Source: JAIRNF01 sp031551125 (GTDB lineage Bacteria; Bacteroidota; Bacteroidia; Bacteroidales; UBA932). From it: a stretch of DNA of 31,439 nt. The stretch lies in NCBI GenBank assembly GCA_031551125.1, contig JAVBOB010000016.1, forward strand, positions 1 to 31,439, in the 5' to 3' direction. Shown here piece by piece: positions 7,528 through 16,515 of this stretch. Below the pieces are notes generated by a model. That model ran no database searches and was not told the DNA's origin. It saw only the letters and a program-made list of their open reading frames with translations. The stretch's first letter is position 1. Each line of letters starts with the position of its first letter. The position numbers and the translations under genes were made by a program.

Positions 7528-9651
7528 ATGCCTGCAAAAAAATCTTTTTTACTCTCTCTGCTACTAATGCTGTTGGCGGTACCCGGATTTTCTCAATCCA
7601 ATACCACTTGGAAGTACAGCGCAAAAAAAGTGGCTGCTGCCGAAGTTGAGCTGACGTTTACCGTTCAGGTTGCTCCGGAATTTCACCTATACTCAATGGA
7701 TGTAGTGCCTGATGGGCCAATGCCGTTAGAGTTCAGCTTTACACCTTCTGCTGATTACCAGCTGATGGGCAAAATGGTTTCAAAAAATGCCCCAAAGCAA
7801 GAGTATGATGAAATGTTTGAAACGAATGTAAAGTACTATTCAGGTACAGCAACCTTCGTTCAACGGGTAAAAATAAAATCGACCAAGCCCTTTGCTATAA
7901 AGGGTGAAATGACCTTCCAAACATGCGGTGAAGGTACTTGTATTCCCGGTGATGAAACGTTCTCGTTCAACATTTCCGGCGATATGCTTGCTAGCGCTAC
8001 CGAAGCTGCTGCTCCGGCAACAACAACAACTCCGGCTGCAACTACTGCTGATGCTGCTGCCACATCTGCTACGGCGGCAACACCTGAAGCAAACACCACT
8101 TCAACAGATACTGCTACGGCTGACAACGTTCAGCCTGCCGCTACGGCGGGCGAAACCGCTCAGGCTCCGGCGGATAACACATCAAACAATACCGACCAGA
8201 AAAATGAGTCGGTATTGTTTTTCGTACTTATGGCTATAGCCGCAGGTTTAGGTGCAATCCTAACACCTTGCGTATTCCCTATGATACCTATGACGGTTAG
8301 CTTCTTTATGCAGGGCTCCAACAACCGCATGCAAACGGTTACGAAAGCTATTGTTTTCTTCCTTTCTGTAGGACTTGTTTACGGATTAATCGGTGCTATT
8401 GTTGCTATATTTAAAAACCCGGCCATTGCTCAGGTTATCAGCTCAAGCTGGTATATGAACCTTATTTTTGCATTGATGTTCCTTATCTTTGCAGCATCAT
8501 TCTTCGGAATGTTCGAAATCGTTCTTCCATCAGGCTTTGCCAACAAGGCCGACAAGCAAGTTGATAAGGGCGGATATGTGGGTTCTTTCTTTATGGCATT
8601 GGTACTTGCTATTGTTTCCTTCTCATGTACCGGCCCCTTTGTAGGTAGCTTGCTTCCTGAAGCAGCATCAGGCACATCAATAGTTAAGCCTATACTTGGT
8701 CTTACCTGCTTTGGATTGGCCATGGCTTCACCTTTCCTTATTGTTGCCATATTCCCCGTACTAATGGATAAGCTGAAATCAGGCAGCTGGCTAAACTCTG
8801 TAAAGGTTGTTTTTGCCTTCGTTATGCTAGGCTTCTGTGTGAAGTTTCTCAACCAGGTTGACATTGACGCTAACCTAAATATTATCAGCCGCGAAGTTGC
8901 TATCGGATTCTGGATTGTACTGGCTATTCTGCTTGGTCTTTACCTGTTGGGCAAGCTCAAATTCTCACATGATAGCGATGTGAAGTATGTAAGCGTTCCC
9001 CGCCTTGGTATGGCTATCATTGCTTTTGTGTTTGCCATTTACCTAATCCCCGGCCTATTTGGCGCTAATTTGGACGCCGTATCAAGCTTCTTACCTACAA
9101 AGGATAAGCAATCGTTTGACTTAACGACCATGTCCGCTTCAAGTGGAAGCGCTGCTGTTCACGCACCGCTACAATCACCCTGCGGCACAACGCCTAAATA
9201 CTCCGATACCAAGATGCACCTGCCCGCAGGCATCAAGGGATATTTTGACCTAACGGAGGCTAAGGAATGTGCTAAGCAGCTGAATAAGCCCCTACTAATT
9301 GATATCAAAGGTTTTGGTTGCACCAACTGTAAGAAGATGGAAGCATCTACCTTTAAAGACCAACGTGTAATTGATAAGATTAACAACGACTTTGTTTTGG
9401 TTGCACTGTACTATGATGATAAAACACCTATCAGTGCAGATGAACAATACATTGCGGGTTCAACAGCTACTACAATAGGTAAGCGGACTACCGAATACCA
9501 ACAAAAGAAGTTTGAAGCAATCGGAGGTCCCTACTTTGCCGTTATTGATGCTAACGAAAACATACTGGAAAAAGGGCTGGGAATGTCTAGCGCTGACGAG
9601 CTGATTGAGTTTCTGGATAAAGGATTGGCAAAATTCAATGCCGCAAAGTAA
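7528..9651 (+). CDS. dsbD: DsbD-type thiol:disulfide interchange protein
   Basis: Carries reducing power from cytosolic thioredoxin across the inner membrane to periplasmic thiol proteins. With the ATG at 7528 the protein has 707 residues and a signal peptide MPAKKSFLLSLLLML at its very N-terminus; the frame stays open to a TTG at 7501, which is less likely. Domains: periplasmic N-terminal domain with the Cys pair CGEGTC (133, 138); an Ala/Thr-rich linker (about 156-227); a membrane domain with eight or so helices carrying Cys248 (LTPCVFPM) and Cys367 (FSCTGPF); and a C-terminal thioredoxin domain with CTNC (598, 601). All three redox pairs are present, so it should be functional. A terminator follows at 9673-9704, then a gene for a paralogue of its last domain. 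Confidence 0.93.
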   Translation: MPAKKSFLLSLLLMLLAVPGFSQSNTTWKYSAKKVAAAEVELTFTVQVAPEFHLYSMDVVPDGPMPLEFSFTPSADYQLMGKMVSKNAPKQEYDEMFETNVKYYSGTATFVQRVKIKSTKPFAIKGEMTFQTCGEGTCIPGDETFSFNISGDMLASATEAAAPATTTTPAATTADAAATSATAATPEANTTSTDTATADNVQPAATAGETAQAPADNTSNNTDQKNESVLFFVLMAIAAGLGAILTPCVFPMIPMTVSFFMQGSNNRMQTVTKAIVFFLSVGLVYGLIGAIVAIFKNPAIAQVISSSWYMNLIFALMFLIFAASFFGMFEIVLPSGFANKADKQVDKGGYVGSFFMALVLAIVSFSCTGPFVGSLLPEAASGTSIVKPILGLTCFGLAMASPFLIVAIFPVLMDKLKSGSWLNSVKVVFAFVMLGFCVKFLNQVDIDANLNIISREVAIGFWIVLAILLGLYLLGKLKFSHDSDVKYVSVPRLGMAIIAFVFAIYLIPGLFGANLDAVSSFLPTKDKQSFDLTTMSASSGSAAVHAPLQSPCGTTPKYSDTKMHLPAGIKGYFDLTEAKECAKQLNKPLLIDIKGFGCTNCKKMEASTFKDQRVIDKINNDFVLVALYYDDKTPISADEQYIAGSTATTIGKRTTEYQQKKFEAIGGPYFAVIDANENILEKGLGMSSADELIEFLDKGLAKFNAAK

Positions 9652-9672
9652 TCCATATATCATATTGCTAAT

Positions 9673-9704
9673 AAAACGACCCGCAGAAAGCTGTGGGTCG
9701 TTTT
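9673..9704 (+). terminator. Terminator after the dsbD-like gene
   Basis: Inverted repeat AAAACGACCC-GCAG / CTGT-GGGTCGTTTT with an AAAG loop, ending in TTTT. It lies 22 bp after the stop codon and only 16 bp before the next start codon, so it may only partly stop transcription. Confidence 0.8.
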
Positions 9705-9719
9705 GCTAAACACTAAGGC

Positions 9720-10340
9720 ATGAAACAGCTAGCTGTAATAATTACCACATGCACGCTCCTACTTTCTGCCATAGGGTGCAAAGCCCAAACCGAAAGTAAA
9801 GGAGATAAAAATGGAACTCGGCAGGAAGTGAGTGAAGAACGTTTCTCGAAAGAAGCGCCCTGCGGAGGGCAGCCCAAGTACGCCGAAACGAAAATGCGTA
9901 CACCAAAAAGCATTAAAGGGTACTTTGATATTAGCGAAGCTACTGCTTGCGCTAAACAGCAAAACAAACCCATCCTTTTAGAATTCAAGGGTCATGGCTG
10001 CGCTAACTGCAAAAAAATGGACATGACTGTGTTAAAAGACCAGCACATAATAACCGCAATTAATAGCGAATTTGTTTTTGTTGTTCTTTACATAGATGAA
10101 AGAACAGAATTGCCCGATAGTAATGGAATTATCACAGCTCAAGGGAGGTTAACCACAACCTTGGGAAAAATAAACAGGGAGTACCAGCATGCAAAAATTG
10201 GCTCTAGCTATAGCCCATGTTTTGTTATTATGGATGTGAATGAAAAAATACTGACAAAGCTGCAAGATTACACAAGCGACCCTGATACATTTCTTTCCTT
10301 CTTAGACACCGGATTGAAAACATTTAAGAAAGTCAACTAG
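9720..10340 (+). CDS. Thioredoxin-fold lipoprotein, paralogue of the DsbD C-terminal domain
   Basis: The 206-residue protein starts with a hydrophobic leader ending LSAIGC; Cys20 is a plausible lipid attachment site, so it is probably membrane-anchored in the periplasm. Residues 46-130 align without gaps to the C-terminal region of the preceding DsbD-like protein: both have the pattern PCG..PKY..TKM, then IKGYFD, CAKQ.NKP, and GxGCxNCKKM with the redox pair (Cys94, Cys97). The match starts upstream of the thioredoxin fold proper, which points to duplication of that part of the neighbour. It probably receives electrons from, or substitutes for, the DsbD domain; this is inferred from position and similarity only. 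Thioredoxin-like lipoproteins of the thiol-disulfide oxidoreductase group are common in Bacteroidota. Confidence 0.85.
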   Translation: MKQLAVIITTCTLLLSAIGCKAQTESKGDKNGTRQEVSEERFSKEAPCGGQPKYAETKMRTPKSIKGYFDISEATACAKQQNKPILLEFKGHGCANCKKMDMTVLKDQHIITAINSEFVFVVLYIDERTELPDSNGIITAQGRLTTTLGKINREYQHAKIGSSYSPCFVIMDVNEKILTKLQDYTSDPDTFLSFLDTGLKTFKKVN

Positions 10341-10375
10341 CATAGCCGCTTTTCATACAATTTACTACTCCACAC

Positions 10376-10420
10376 TAACAACCCTACCTCCAAGCCTTCT
10401 AAAAGGGAAACTCTACTACC
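10376..10420. repeat. Decayed copy of the C/G-run repeat (tentative)
   Basis: The segment reading CCTTCTAAAAGGGAAACTCT resembles the left arm of the repeat near 3745 (CCCCCTAAAGGGGGAACTCG) with several substitutions. It lies between the thioredoxin-like gene and its terminator. Confidence 0.4.
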
Positions 10421-10455
10421 ATAGGACTAGCAACTCTTCTTCACAGAGTGCTAAT

Positions 10456-10490
10456 AAAAAAGAGCAAGGAGTTATTCCTTGCTCTTTTTT
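10456..10490. terminator. Bidirectional terminator between convergent genes
   Basis: A perfect 15-bp inverted repeat, AAAAAAGAGCAAGGA / TCCTTGCTCTTTTTT, with a 5-nt loop GTTAT. It has a T tract on both strands and sits between the convergent thioredoxin-like and Ig-repeat genes. Confidence 0.92.
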
Positions 10491-10509
10491 ATTGTACTAT
10501 TATCAATGA

Positions 10510-12354
10510 TTATAGAGTAGTAATTACCACATTGCTACTTGGCGTTGAATTACAAGTACCAACTTTTGCCACTACATGGTATGTTCCGGCAACAGCTACT
10601 GTACGAGTTGCACCTGTACCAGATATCGTACCTCCATCCTTATACCATATATAAGTTGCTCCCGAAACCACAAAATTTGCTGTAAGAGTTACAGTTCCAC
10701 CTCCTGCTGTTAAGCTTGTTGCTGATGCGCTAAGCGTAGGTTGAGCACCTGCCGGCATTGCTAAGGTAATAACCTTCAGATCGCTTGCTATAGTGGTGCA
10801 AGCGCCCATTGTTGCTTTTACCGTATATTCTCCGGCTTGAGTTGCTGAATAACTTGTACCCGTTCCACGGCTTACTTCTACTCCGTCCTTATACCATACA
10901 TAGGTTACACCTGTACCGCCTCCTGTATAGTTTACCGTAAGGGTAATGCTTCCACCGCTACAAAGTTGTGTTGATGTAGAAGTAATGGTAGGCTTAATAT
11001 CTGTAGGAATACCAGCTCCAACTACGGAAGGATCGCTGGTTAATGAAGAGCAAGAACCGACATTGGTCTTCACCGTATATGAACCGGGTAACGCTATAGT
11101 GCGTGTTCCTTCAGCTGTAGTACCTAGTACTGCTCCATCCTTATACCATGTATAGGTAGCACCTGCTATTGCAGGAGTATTTGTAGCAGTAAGGGTTACG
11201 CTGCTACCACCGCAAAGTGTTGCAGCTGACGAACCAAGTAAGGGCTTTGCAGTTGCCGGAATAACGGGAGCAATTACCAGCTCAGCGCTAGGTTCCGAAA
11301 TACAATCACCTATTTTAGCCGCTACTGTATATGATCCGTCTTGAGTAATGGTATAATTAACGCTTGTAGTGTGACCTACTTCTACTCCACCCTTATACCA
11401 AATGTAGCTTGCTCCGGGCATTGAGAATGCGGCGGTAAGCATAAGGCTACCACAAACAGTGGTGGCGGGAGCCGTAAGTGTAGGTTTTGTACCTGCAGGA
11501 ATACCTGCTATAAGGGAAATTTTCTCGCTAGCCAATGAGCTGCAAAGTCCTTCTTTTGCAACAACCCAATATGTGCCGGCGGCTGTAGCCAAATATGTAG
11601 CACTAGTAGCTCCATCTATTGCTGTACCGTCTTTATACCATACGTATGTTACACCTGCTATTTCAAAATGGGCGGTAAGCGTTATACCAACACCCCTGCA
11701 AATTGTTGTACCTGCTGCTGACGTAACTGTTGGCTTGGCAGTGGGAATAAACTGTGTAATTGCTACAACATCGCTTACTCTTGACAGCGCATCACCTACC
11801 TTAATAACTACCGAATAGCTACCTACTCGAGTTGCTGTGTAGGTTGGTTTTGCTGTGCCACTTATTTCAACACCATCTTTATACCATTTATATGTTGCAC
11901 CTTCCGGATGCGGATTAACGGTAAGTATTACATTTCCTCCATCGCAAAGGCTCTCTGCCGAAGCTGTAATAACAGGCACTATAACATGATCATCGTTATC
12001 GGTCAGCTGAGCTTGCTTAACAGATACCGTATAGGTTTCCGTTGTTCCGTCTTCAGCAGTTACCGTATAAACGATAGGAGACGAAAAGTCCTGCGGAACG
12101 TCCGACTCCGGACTTATCGTTGCTTTTTCTGAAATAGCAATACGAGGAGTAAGTGAAGTAATGTTCGCTTCTCCGGGTACTTCCATTGCAATGGTTTTAT
12201 TTTCCTCAGAAATTTTTCCAACTACCTTTAAGGCAGGAATTGTGAATGAGCTTAACGCTTTTGCAGAACTTTTAGGCGTTGTGTAATCCTTTGTGCAGGC
12301 AGCCCATACTAAAACTAGTGCGGGAACAAAAAGGAGTAATGCAATTTTTTTCAT
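10510..12354 (-). CDS. Ig-like repeat lipoprotein (DUF5018-like domain plus six repeats)
   Basis: Predicted surface or outer-membrane lipoprotein of 614 residues. The ATG at 12354 is chosen because MKKIALLLFVPALVLVWAAC is a complete lipoprotein signal with Cys20; the frame is also open from 12381. Residues about 30-120 (SFTIPALKVVGKI ... YTVTAEDGTTETYTVSV) resemble the DUF5018 family. Six repeats of roughly 80 residues follow, each with a Thr/Ser-rich strand, a Cys-Gly-Gly or similar turn, ATYxWYKDG, a GxYxVxxK strand and, in most, a second Cys. Such Ig-like modules usually bind carbohydrate or protein, or act as spacers; no catalytic domain and no type IX secretion tail is seen. It ends right after repeat six. 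Its ligand cannot be told from sequence. Confidence 0.85.
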   Translation of the reverse strand: MKKIALLLFVPALVLVWAACTKDYTTPKSSAKALSSFTIPALKVVGKISEENKTIAMEVPGEANITSLTPRIAISEKATISPESDVPQDFSSPIVYTVTAEDGTTETYTVSVKQAQLTDNDDHVIVPVITASAESLCDGGNVILTVNPHPEGATYKWYKDGVEISGTAKPTYTATRVGSYSVVIKVGDALSRVSDVVAITQFIPTAKPTVTSAAGTTICRGVGITLTAHFEIAGVTYVWYKDGTAIDGATSATYLATAAGTYWVVAKEGLCSSLASEKISLIAGIPAGTKPTLTAPATTVCGSLMLTAAFSMPGASYIWYKGGVEVGHTTSVNYTITQDGSYTVAAKIGDCISEPSAELVIAPVIPATAKPLLGSSAATLCGGSSVTLTATNTPAIAGATYTWYKDGAVLGTTAEGTRTIALPGSYTVKTNVGSCSSLTSDPSVVGAGIPTDIKPTITSTSTQLCSGGSITLTVNYTGGGTGVTYVWYKDGVEVSRGTGTSYSATQAGEYTVKATMGACTTIASDLKVITLAMPAGAQPTLSASATSLTAGGGTVTLTANFVVSGATYIWYKDGGTISGTGATRTVAVAGTYHVVAKVGTCNSTPSSNVVITTL

Positions 12355-12381
12355 CTTTATTGAATTTGAATTTAAAGTCAA

Positions 12382-12534
12382 TTAACGTGTAAATATATAG
12401 TAAACAGGAATAGACAAGATTTACTTAGCTTAATTTAACCCTGATAGGTGTTTTGTAAAAATGCTCTATTTCTAGAAGCATGCTCTATTTGTGCACCCTT
12501 ACTGTACAAAAACTGTATGAATAAATGCATGTAG
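12382..12534. other. Intergenic region, nothing recognised
   Basis: AT-rich spacer between two minus-strand genes. No clear TAnnTTTG box for the Ig-repeat gene was found on the minus strand; nothing else stands out. Confidence 0.4.
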
Positions 12535-12576
12535 AAAAACAGCAGAGGGCACAAAATTTAATATTATGTCCTCTGC
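12535..12576 (-). terminator. Terminator of the bcp-recA-S9 peptidase unit
   Basis: On the minus strand the imperfect hairpin GCAGAGGACAT ... GTGCCCTCTGC (12576-12542) is followed by a T-rich GTTTTTC. It lies 34 bp after the peptidase stop codon. Confidence 0.7.
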
Positions 12577-12609
12577 ATCTTCTTTTATGGTTAAATAAAG
12601 AATATATTA

Positions 12610-14706
12610 TTAACTATTCTTTAGGTATTTATCAAACCACCCGAAAAACTCCCGTTGCCAAACAACAGCATTTTGGGGCTTCAATATCCAGTGGTTTTCG
12701 TATGGGAAAACAACCAGCTTGCTGGGTACGCCAAGTAGCTGAGCTGCATTGTAAGCAGCCATTCCTTGCGAGTAAGGAACACGGAAATCCTTTCCGCCGT
12801 GAACTATCATAATGGGGGTATCCCATTTTTTTACAAAGTTGATGGGCGACTGCGCAAATACTCTCGCTACCTCTTTGTTTGTACCTATATCCCAAGGAGC
12901 ACCACCCTTTTCCCAGTTTTCAAAAAACATTTCTTCGGTGGTTGTGTACATTGCCTGAAAATCAAATATACCTGCATGAGCAAGTAGTGCCTTAAAGCGG
13001 TGGTTGTGCGTTCCGGCCATGTGGAATATGGAAAATCCTCCGAAGCTGGCGCCTGCTGCACCCATACGGTTAGCATCAACCCAAGGTTCTTGGGCTATAT
13101 CATCAGCGGCTGCAAACAAATCACGCTCTTCCTGCTCACCATGATGCTTAGAAATAGCGTCAGTCCATGCTTGCCCGCTACCGGATACACCACGTCTTGC
13201 CGGATATATTACAACATAACCCTGAGAAGCCATTAACGCATAGTTCCAGCGATAGCTGTATGATTGGCTTACCGGTCCCTGAGGCCCTCCGGTGCACATC
13301 ATAATAACCGGATATTTCTGTGACTTATCAAAGCTAGGAGGTAACACCACCCATGTAATCATTTCTTTTCCATCAGTAGTTTTAACCATACGTTGCTCAA
13401 TGGTAGGAAGCGTTAGCTGGTCAAGTAAAGCCTTATTGATTTCAGAAATATTGCTACCTTCTCCTGTTGCAAGGTCTAGCTTGTAAATTTCTGCCGGGTG
13501 CGTCATATCCGTGCGTGATGCTAGCATGGTTGTCCCATCTACCGGGCACGGATGCTGGTAGTCAAAAAATCCATCTTTTGACACTTGCGTAATACTGTGT
13601 CCATCTAAATCTAAACGGTAAACACGATACGTTTGGTTTACACAAGCAACAAAGTAAATCGACTTTCCATCGGGTGTCCATTGTAAAGACTCTGCACTGG
13701 CATCAAACCCGGTAGAGTAATCTTCCTTTGTACCCTTCTCGAAATCATAGATAAATAGGCGTTCTTTATCAGCCTCGTAGCCTTCACGCTCCATACTTAC
13801 CCATGCCAACTTCTTGCCATCAGGAGAGAATAAGGGTTGCTTATCGTAGCCCATCATTCCTTCTGTAAGCAGCTTGGTTTCCTTGCTATCCGTATTATAC
13901 AGGTAAATTTCAGAGTTAGTGGTTAACGCGTATGCTTTCCCTTTTAGCTTTTTGCAGGTGTATGCAATTGTTTTGCCATCGGGGCTCCAGCAAATCTCCT
14001 CCATTCCGCCAAACGGCTTCATTGGTGAATCATAAGGCTCGTTAGCCATAATATCAACGGGAGCCTCAACTTTAGATTCCTTATAGCCGGCAACGTAAAT
14101 GTGGCTAACGTTTCCGTCCGCCCACGAATCCCAGTGACGGTACATAAGGTCTTCGTACACGTAAACTTCCGACTTTGGCATATCGGGGAAAATGTCTGCC
14201 CCCGTTACGTTTTCCATCTTCGTATCAATAGCGTACAGCACCTTATCCATAGTAGGCGCGTAGATGAAACCGTTAATGCCGGCTTCAACATTTGAAAGCT
14301 GTTGCTGGTTACTGCCGTCGGGGTTCATTTCCCATAGCTGTCCATCGCGTAAAAAGCCAAGAACTTTACCATCAGGGCGCCATTGAAGGTTTGCCTCACG
14401 TGCAGCCGTTTGCGTAAGCTGTTTCTTGTTTTCACCGTTCACATCCATCATGTAAATGTCGGTGTTGCTTTTATTCTCCTCCAAATCGTACCATGTTACA
14501 AGGTAGGCGACTTGCTTTCCATCAGGCGATACAACCATATCACCCAAACGACCGAACAGCCACAGGGTTTCGGGCTGCATAAGCTTGTTGGTTAACGTAA
14601 CATCTTTTTTACCGATCACCTTTTCTTCATTTGTTTTCTTTTCGCCTCCGCCGCACGCCGCCAACATAGTTGCTGCGGTTAGGCATAGGGTTAACTTCTT
14701 TATCAT
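12610..14706 (-). CDS. S9-family prolyl oligopeptidase-like serine peptidase, lipoprotein
   Basis: Likely a dipeptidyl-peptidase-type enzyme in the periplasm. With the ATG at 14706 the protein has 698 residues and begins with a lipoprotein signal, MIKKLTLCLTAATMLAAC; a longer start at 14778 would overlap recA and lose the signal. An N-terminal beta-propeller shows repeated SPDGKxxAY blades (VVSPDGKQVAYLV, CWSPDGKTIAYTC, LFSPDGKKLAWVS, QWTPDGKSIYFV). The C-terminal alpha/beta hydrolase domain has the oxyanion region MCTGGPQGP, the nucleophile Ser554 in GASFGGF, Asp640 in HGGKDFRVP, and His672 in YENHW. This is closest to the DPP5/acylaminoacyl-peptidase branch. It lies 22 bp after recA and probably shares its transcript. 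Confidence 0.9.
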   Translation of the reverse strand: MIKKLTLCLTAATMLAACGGGEKKTNEEKVIGKKDVTLTNKLMQPETLWLFGRLGDMVVSPDGKQVAYLVTWYDLEENKSNTDIYMMDVNGENKKQLTQTAAREANLQWRPDGKVLGFLRDGQLWEMNPDGSNQQQLSNVEAGINGFIYAPTMDKVLYAIDTKMENVTGADIFPDMPKSEVYVYEDLMYRHWDSWADGNVSHIYVAGYKESKVEAPVDIMANEPYDSPMKPFGGMEEICWSPDGKTIAYTCKKLKGKAYALTTNSEIYLYNTDSKETKLLTEGMMGYDKQPLFSPDGKKLAWVSMEREGYEADKERLFIYDFEKGTKEDYSTGFDASAESLQWTPDGKSIYFVACVNQTYRVYRLDLDGHSITQVSKDGFFDYQHPCPVDGTTMLASRTDMTHPAEIYKLDLATGEGSNISEINKALLDQLTLPTIEQRMVKTTDGKEMITWVVLPPSFDKSQKYPVIMMCTGGPQGPVSQSYSYRWNYALMASQGYVVIYPARRGVSGSGQAWTDAISKHHGEQEERDLFAAADDIAQEPWVDANRMGAAGASFGGFSIFHMAGTHNHRFKALLAHAGIFDFQAMYTTTEEMFFENWEKGGAPWDIGTNKEVARVFAQSPINFVKKWDTPIMIVHGGKDFRVPYSQGMAAYNAAQLLGVPSKLVVFPYENHWILKPQNAVVWQREFFGWFDKYLKNS

Positions 14707-14728
14707 TGTTGAGCTATTTAAAGAATGA

Positions 14729-15778
14729 TTATTCGCTTGCCTTTGCCAGCTTCTCTCTGATTTTTGCTTCCAACTCATCCGCCAGTTCCGGATTATCGTA
14801 GAGTAGCTGCTTTACCGCATCACGTCCTTGTCCAAGCTTGGTATCACCGTAGCTGAACCACGAACCGCTCTTCTTAATAATTTCCATTTCAACACCAAGG
14901 TCAATAATTTCGCCAACCTTAGAAATACCTTCACCGAACATAATATCAAATTCAGCCTTACGGAAAGGAGGAGCTACCTTATTCTTCACCACCCTTACCC
15001 TTGTACGGTTTCCGGTTACCTCTTCACCTTCCTTCATCTGCGTTACACGGCGAACATCTAAACGAATAGATGCGTAGAACTTAAGCGCATTACCACCCGT
15101 AGTGGTTTCAGGATTACCAAACATTACGCCAATTTTTTCACGCAGCTGGTTGATGAAAATACAGCATGTGTTCGTTTTGCTAATGTTAGCCGTTAGCTTA
15201 CGTAGCGCTTGAGACATAAGGCGCGCATGTAAACCCATCTTCGAGTCGCCCATTTCACCTTCAATTTCAGCCTTTGGGGTAAGCGCCGCAACCGAGTCAA
15301 TCACAACAATATCAACAGCTCCTGAGCGAATCAGGTGGTCGGCAATTTCTAACGCCTGCTCACCGTTATCAGGTTGTGAGATTAGTAGGGTATCTACATT
15401 TACACCTAACTTTTCTGCGTAGGTACGGTCAAAAGCATGCTCCGCATCAATAATCGCTGCAATGCCTCCAACCTTTTGGGCTTCGGCAACAGCATGAATA
15501 GCCAACGTAGTTTTACCTGACGATTCGGGGCCATAAATTTCAATAACCCTTCCACGGGGGTAACCGCCAATGCCCAACGCCACATCAAGTCCAACAGAGC
15601 CGGACGATATAACCGATACTTCGACAATAGGTTTGTCACCCATCTTCATAATAGTACCCTTACCAAAATCTTTTTCAATCTTGTCAAGCGTTGCTTGTAG
15701 GGCTTTCAACTTCTCCTTACTTACCTCCGGAACGTTCTTTTTCACTCCTTTTGCTTCAACTTTCTCTTCTTTCGCCAT
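14729..15778 (-). CDS. recA: Recombinase RecA
   Basis: Strand-exchange ATPase for homologous recombination and the DNA damage response. The 349-residue protein is of normal length and has Walker A GPESSGKT at 83-90, the AAIIDAEHAFD segment, Walker B IVVIDSVAAL, the loop L1 region EGEMGDSKMGLHARLMSQAL and the loop L2 region FINQLREKIGVMFGNPETTTGG. The C-terminal tail is short with mixed charge. It is 39 bp downstream of bcp and 22 bp upstream of the S9 peptidase gene, all on the minus strand. No SOS box was recognised. Confidence 0.98.
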   Translation of the reverse strand: MAKEEKVEAKGVKKNVPEVSKEKLKALQATLDKIEKDFGKGTIMKMGDKPIVEVSVISSGSVGLDVALGIGGYPRGRVIEIYGPESSGKTTLAIHAVAEAQKVGGIAAIIDAEHAFDRTYAEKLGVNVDTLLISQPDNGEQALEIADHLIRSGAVDIVVIDSVAALTPKAEIEGEMGDSKMGLHARLMSQALRKLTANISKTNTCCIFINQLREKIGVMFGNPETTTGGNALKFYASIRLDVRRVTQMKEGEEVTGNRTRVRVVKNKVAPPFRKAEFDIMFGEGISKVGEIIDLGVEMEIIKKSGSWFSYGDTKLGQGRDAVKQLLYDNPELADELEAKIREKLAKASE

Positions 15779-15817
15779 AATCTTGTGTGGTTTTAGTATT
15801 TATTATTTTCTATATGA

Positions 15818-16273
15818 TTACTTATTCAATATCTGCTCCGCATGGTTCATTGTCTTCACCTTCTCAATGATGTTTTCTATCACGCCGTTTTCGTCAATTA
15901 TAAAAGTAGTGCGGCTTATACCCATATACTTTTTACCCATAAAACTTTTTTGGCCCCACACTCCGTAGGCGTTCACAACCACCTTATCGGTATCGGCAAG
16001 TAAGCGGAAGGGAAGGTTGTGTTTATCAATAAACTTACGATGCGACATCTCACTGTCAACGCTAACACCCAACACCTCGTACCCTTTCTCTCGTAAATCT
16101 TCGTAGCCGTCACGCAGGCTGCATGCCTCTGCTGTACAACCGGGCGTACTATCTTTAGGGTAAAAGTACAGCACTAGCTTCTTTCCTTCATAATCGGCTA
16201 GAGAAACTTCTTTTCCGTTTTGGTCAACTCCCTTAAAGTCGGGAGCCTTATCTCCTATCTTTAACTTTTCCAT
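15818..16273 (-). CDS. bcp: Thioredoxin-dependent peroxiredoxin (Bcp/PrxQ)
   Basis: Reduces hydrogen peroxide and organic hydroperoxides in the cytosol. The 151 residues contain the peroxidatic Cys46 in DSTPGCTAEACSLRD with the second Cys five residues on (Cys51), the arrangement of the PrxQ group; YFYPKD precedes it, and the C-terminal GISRTTFIIDENG strand is typical. It is the first gene of a likely operon with recA (39 bp gap) and the S9 peptidase. Confidence 0.95.
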   Translation of the reverse strand: MEKLKIGDKAPDFKGVDQNGKEVSLADYEGKKLVLYFYPKDSTPGCTAEACSLRDGYEDLREKGYEVLGVSVDSEMSHRKFIDKHNLPFRLLADTDKVVVNAYGVWGQKSFMGKKYMGISRTTFIIDENGVIENIIEKVKTMNHAEQILNK

Positions 16274-16515
16274 ATTCTATGTAATATCTTTGTGGGCTAT
16301 TGTAACTTCGCTATTCAACTCATTTAGTCCACAATGCGTCCACCTGAAGAGGTAGATTTAGCAAGTAAAAGTAGTAAAATTAACCGACTTGTATTCCGTT
16401 ATCATCAGCTATCATTCTAACTTTTTATATAAAACCAACAGCCCCTGCGAAATTACGTTTTGTCCTATACGATAATTTTGTAACTTTACTGTCTATCACG
16501 CATTTTGCAATCAAA
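16274..16515. other. Divergent intergenic region, bcp / TPR-PD40-SPOR gene
   Basis: A plus-strand TAATTTTG at 16473-16480 is a candidate -7 box about 35 bp before the ATG at 16516. A second plus-strand TATCTTTG lies far upstream at 16285-16292. No bcp promoter was recognised on the minus strand. Confidence 0.4.
16473..16480 (+). promoter_or_regulatory. -7 box of the TPR-PD40-SPOR gene
   Basis: TAATTTTG fits TAnnTTTG and lies 35 bp before the start codon; no TTTG at the usual distance is seen. Confidence 0.45.

Noticed and set aside
11459..11818. Plus-strand frame of 119 codons
   Set aside because: It is antisense to the Ig-repeat gene; repetition in that gene keeps the antisense frame open.
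10513..11980. Regularly spaced similar segments as a possible CRISPR array
   Set aside because: The period is about 240-250 bp, the units are in one reading frame and encode Ig-like domains, so they are protein repeats.
14707..14778. Upstream start of the S9 peptidase overlapping recA
   Set aside because: The longer version hides the lipoprotein signal and overlaps the end of recA by 50 bp.
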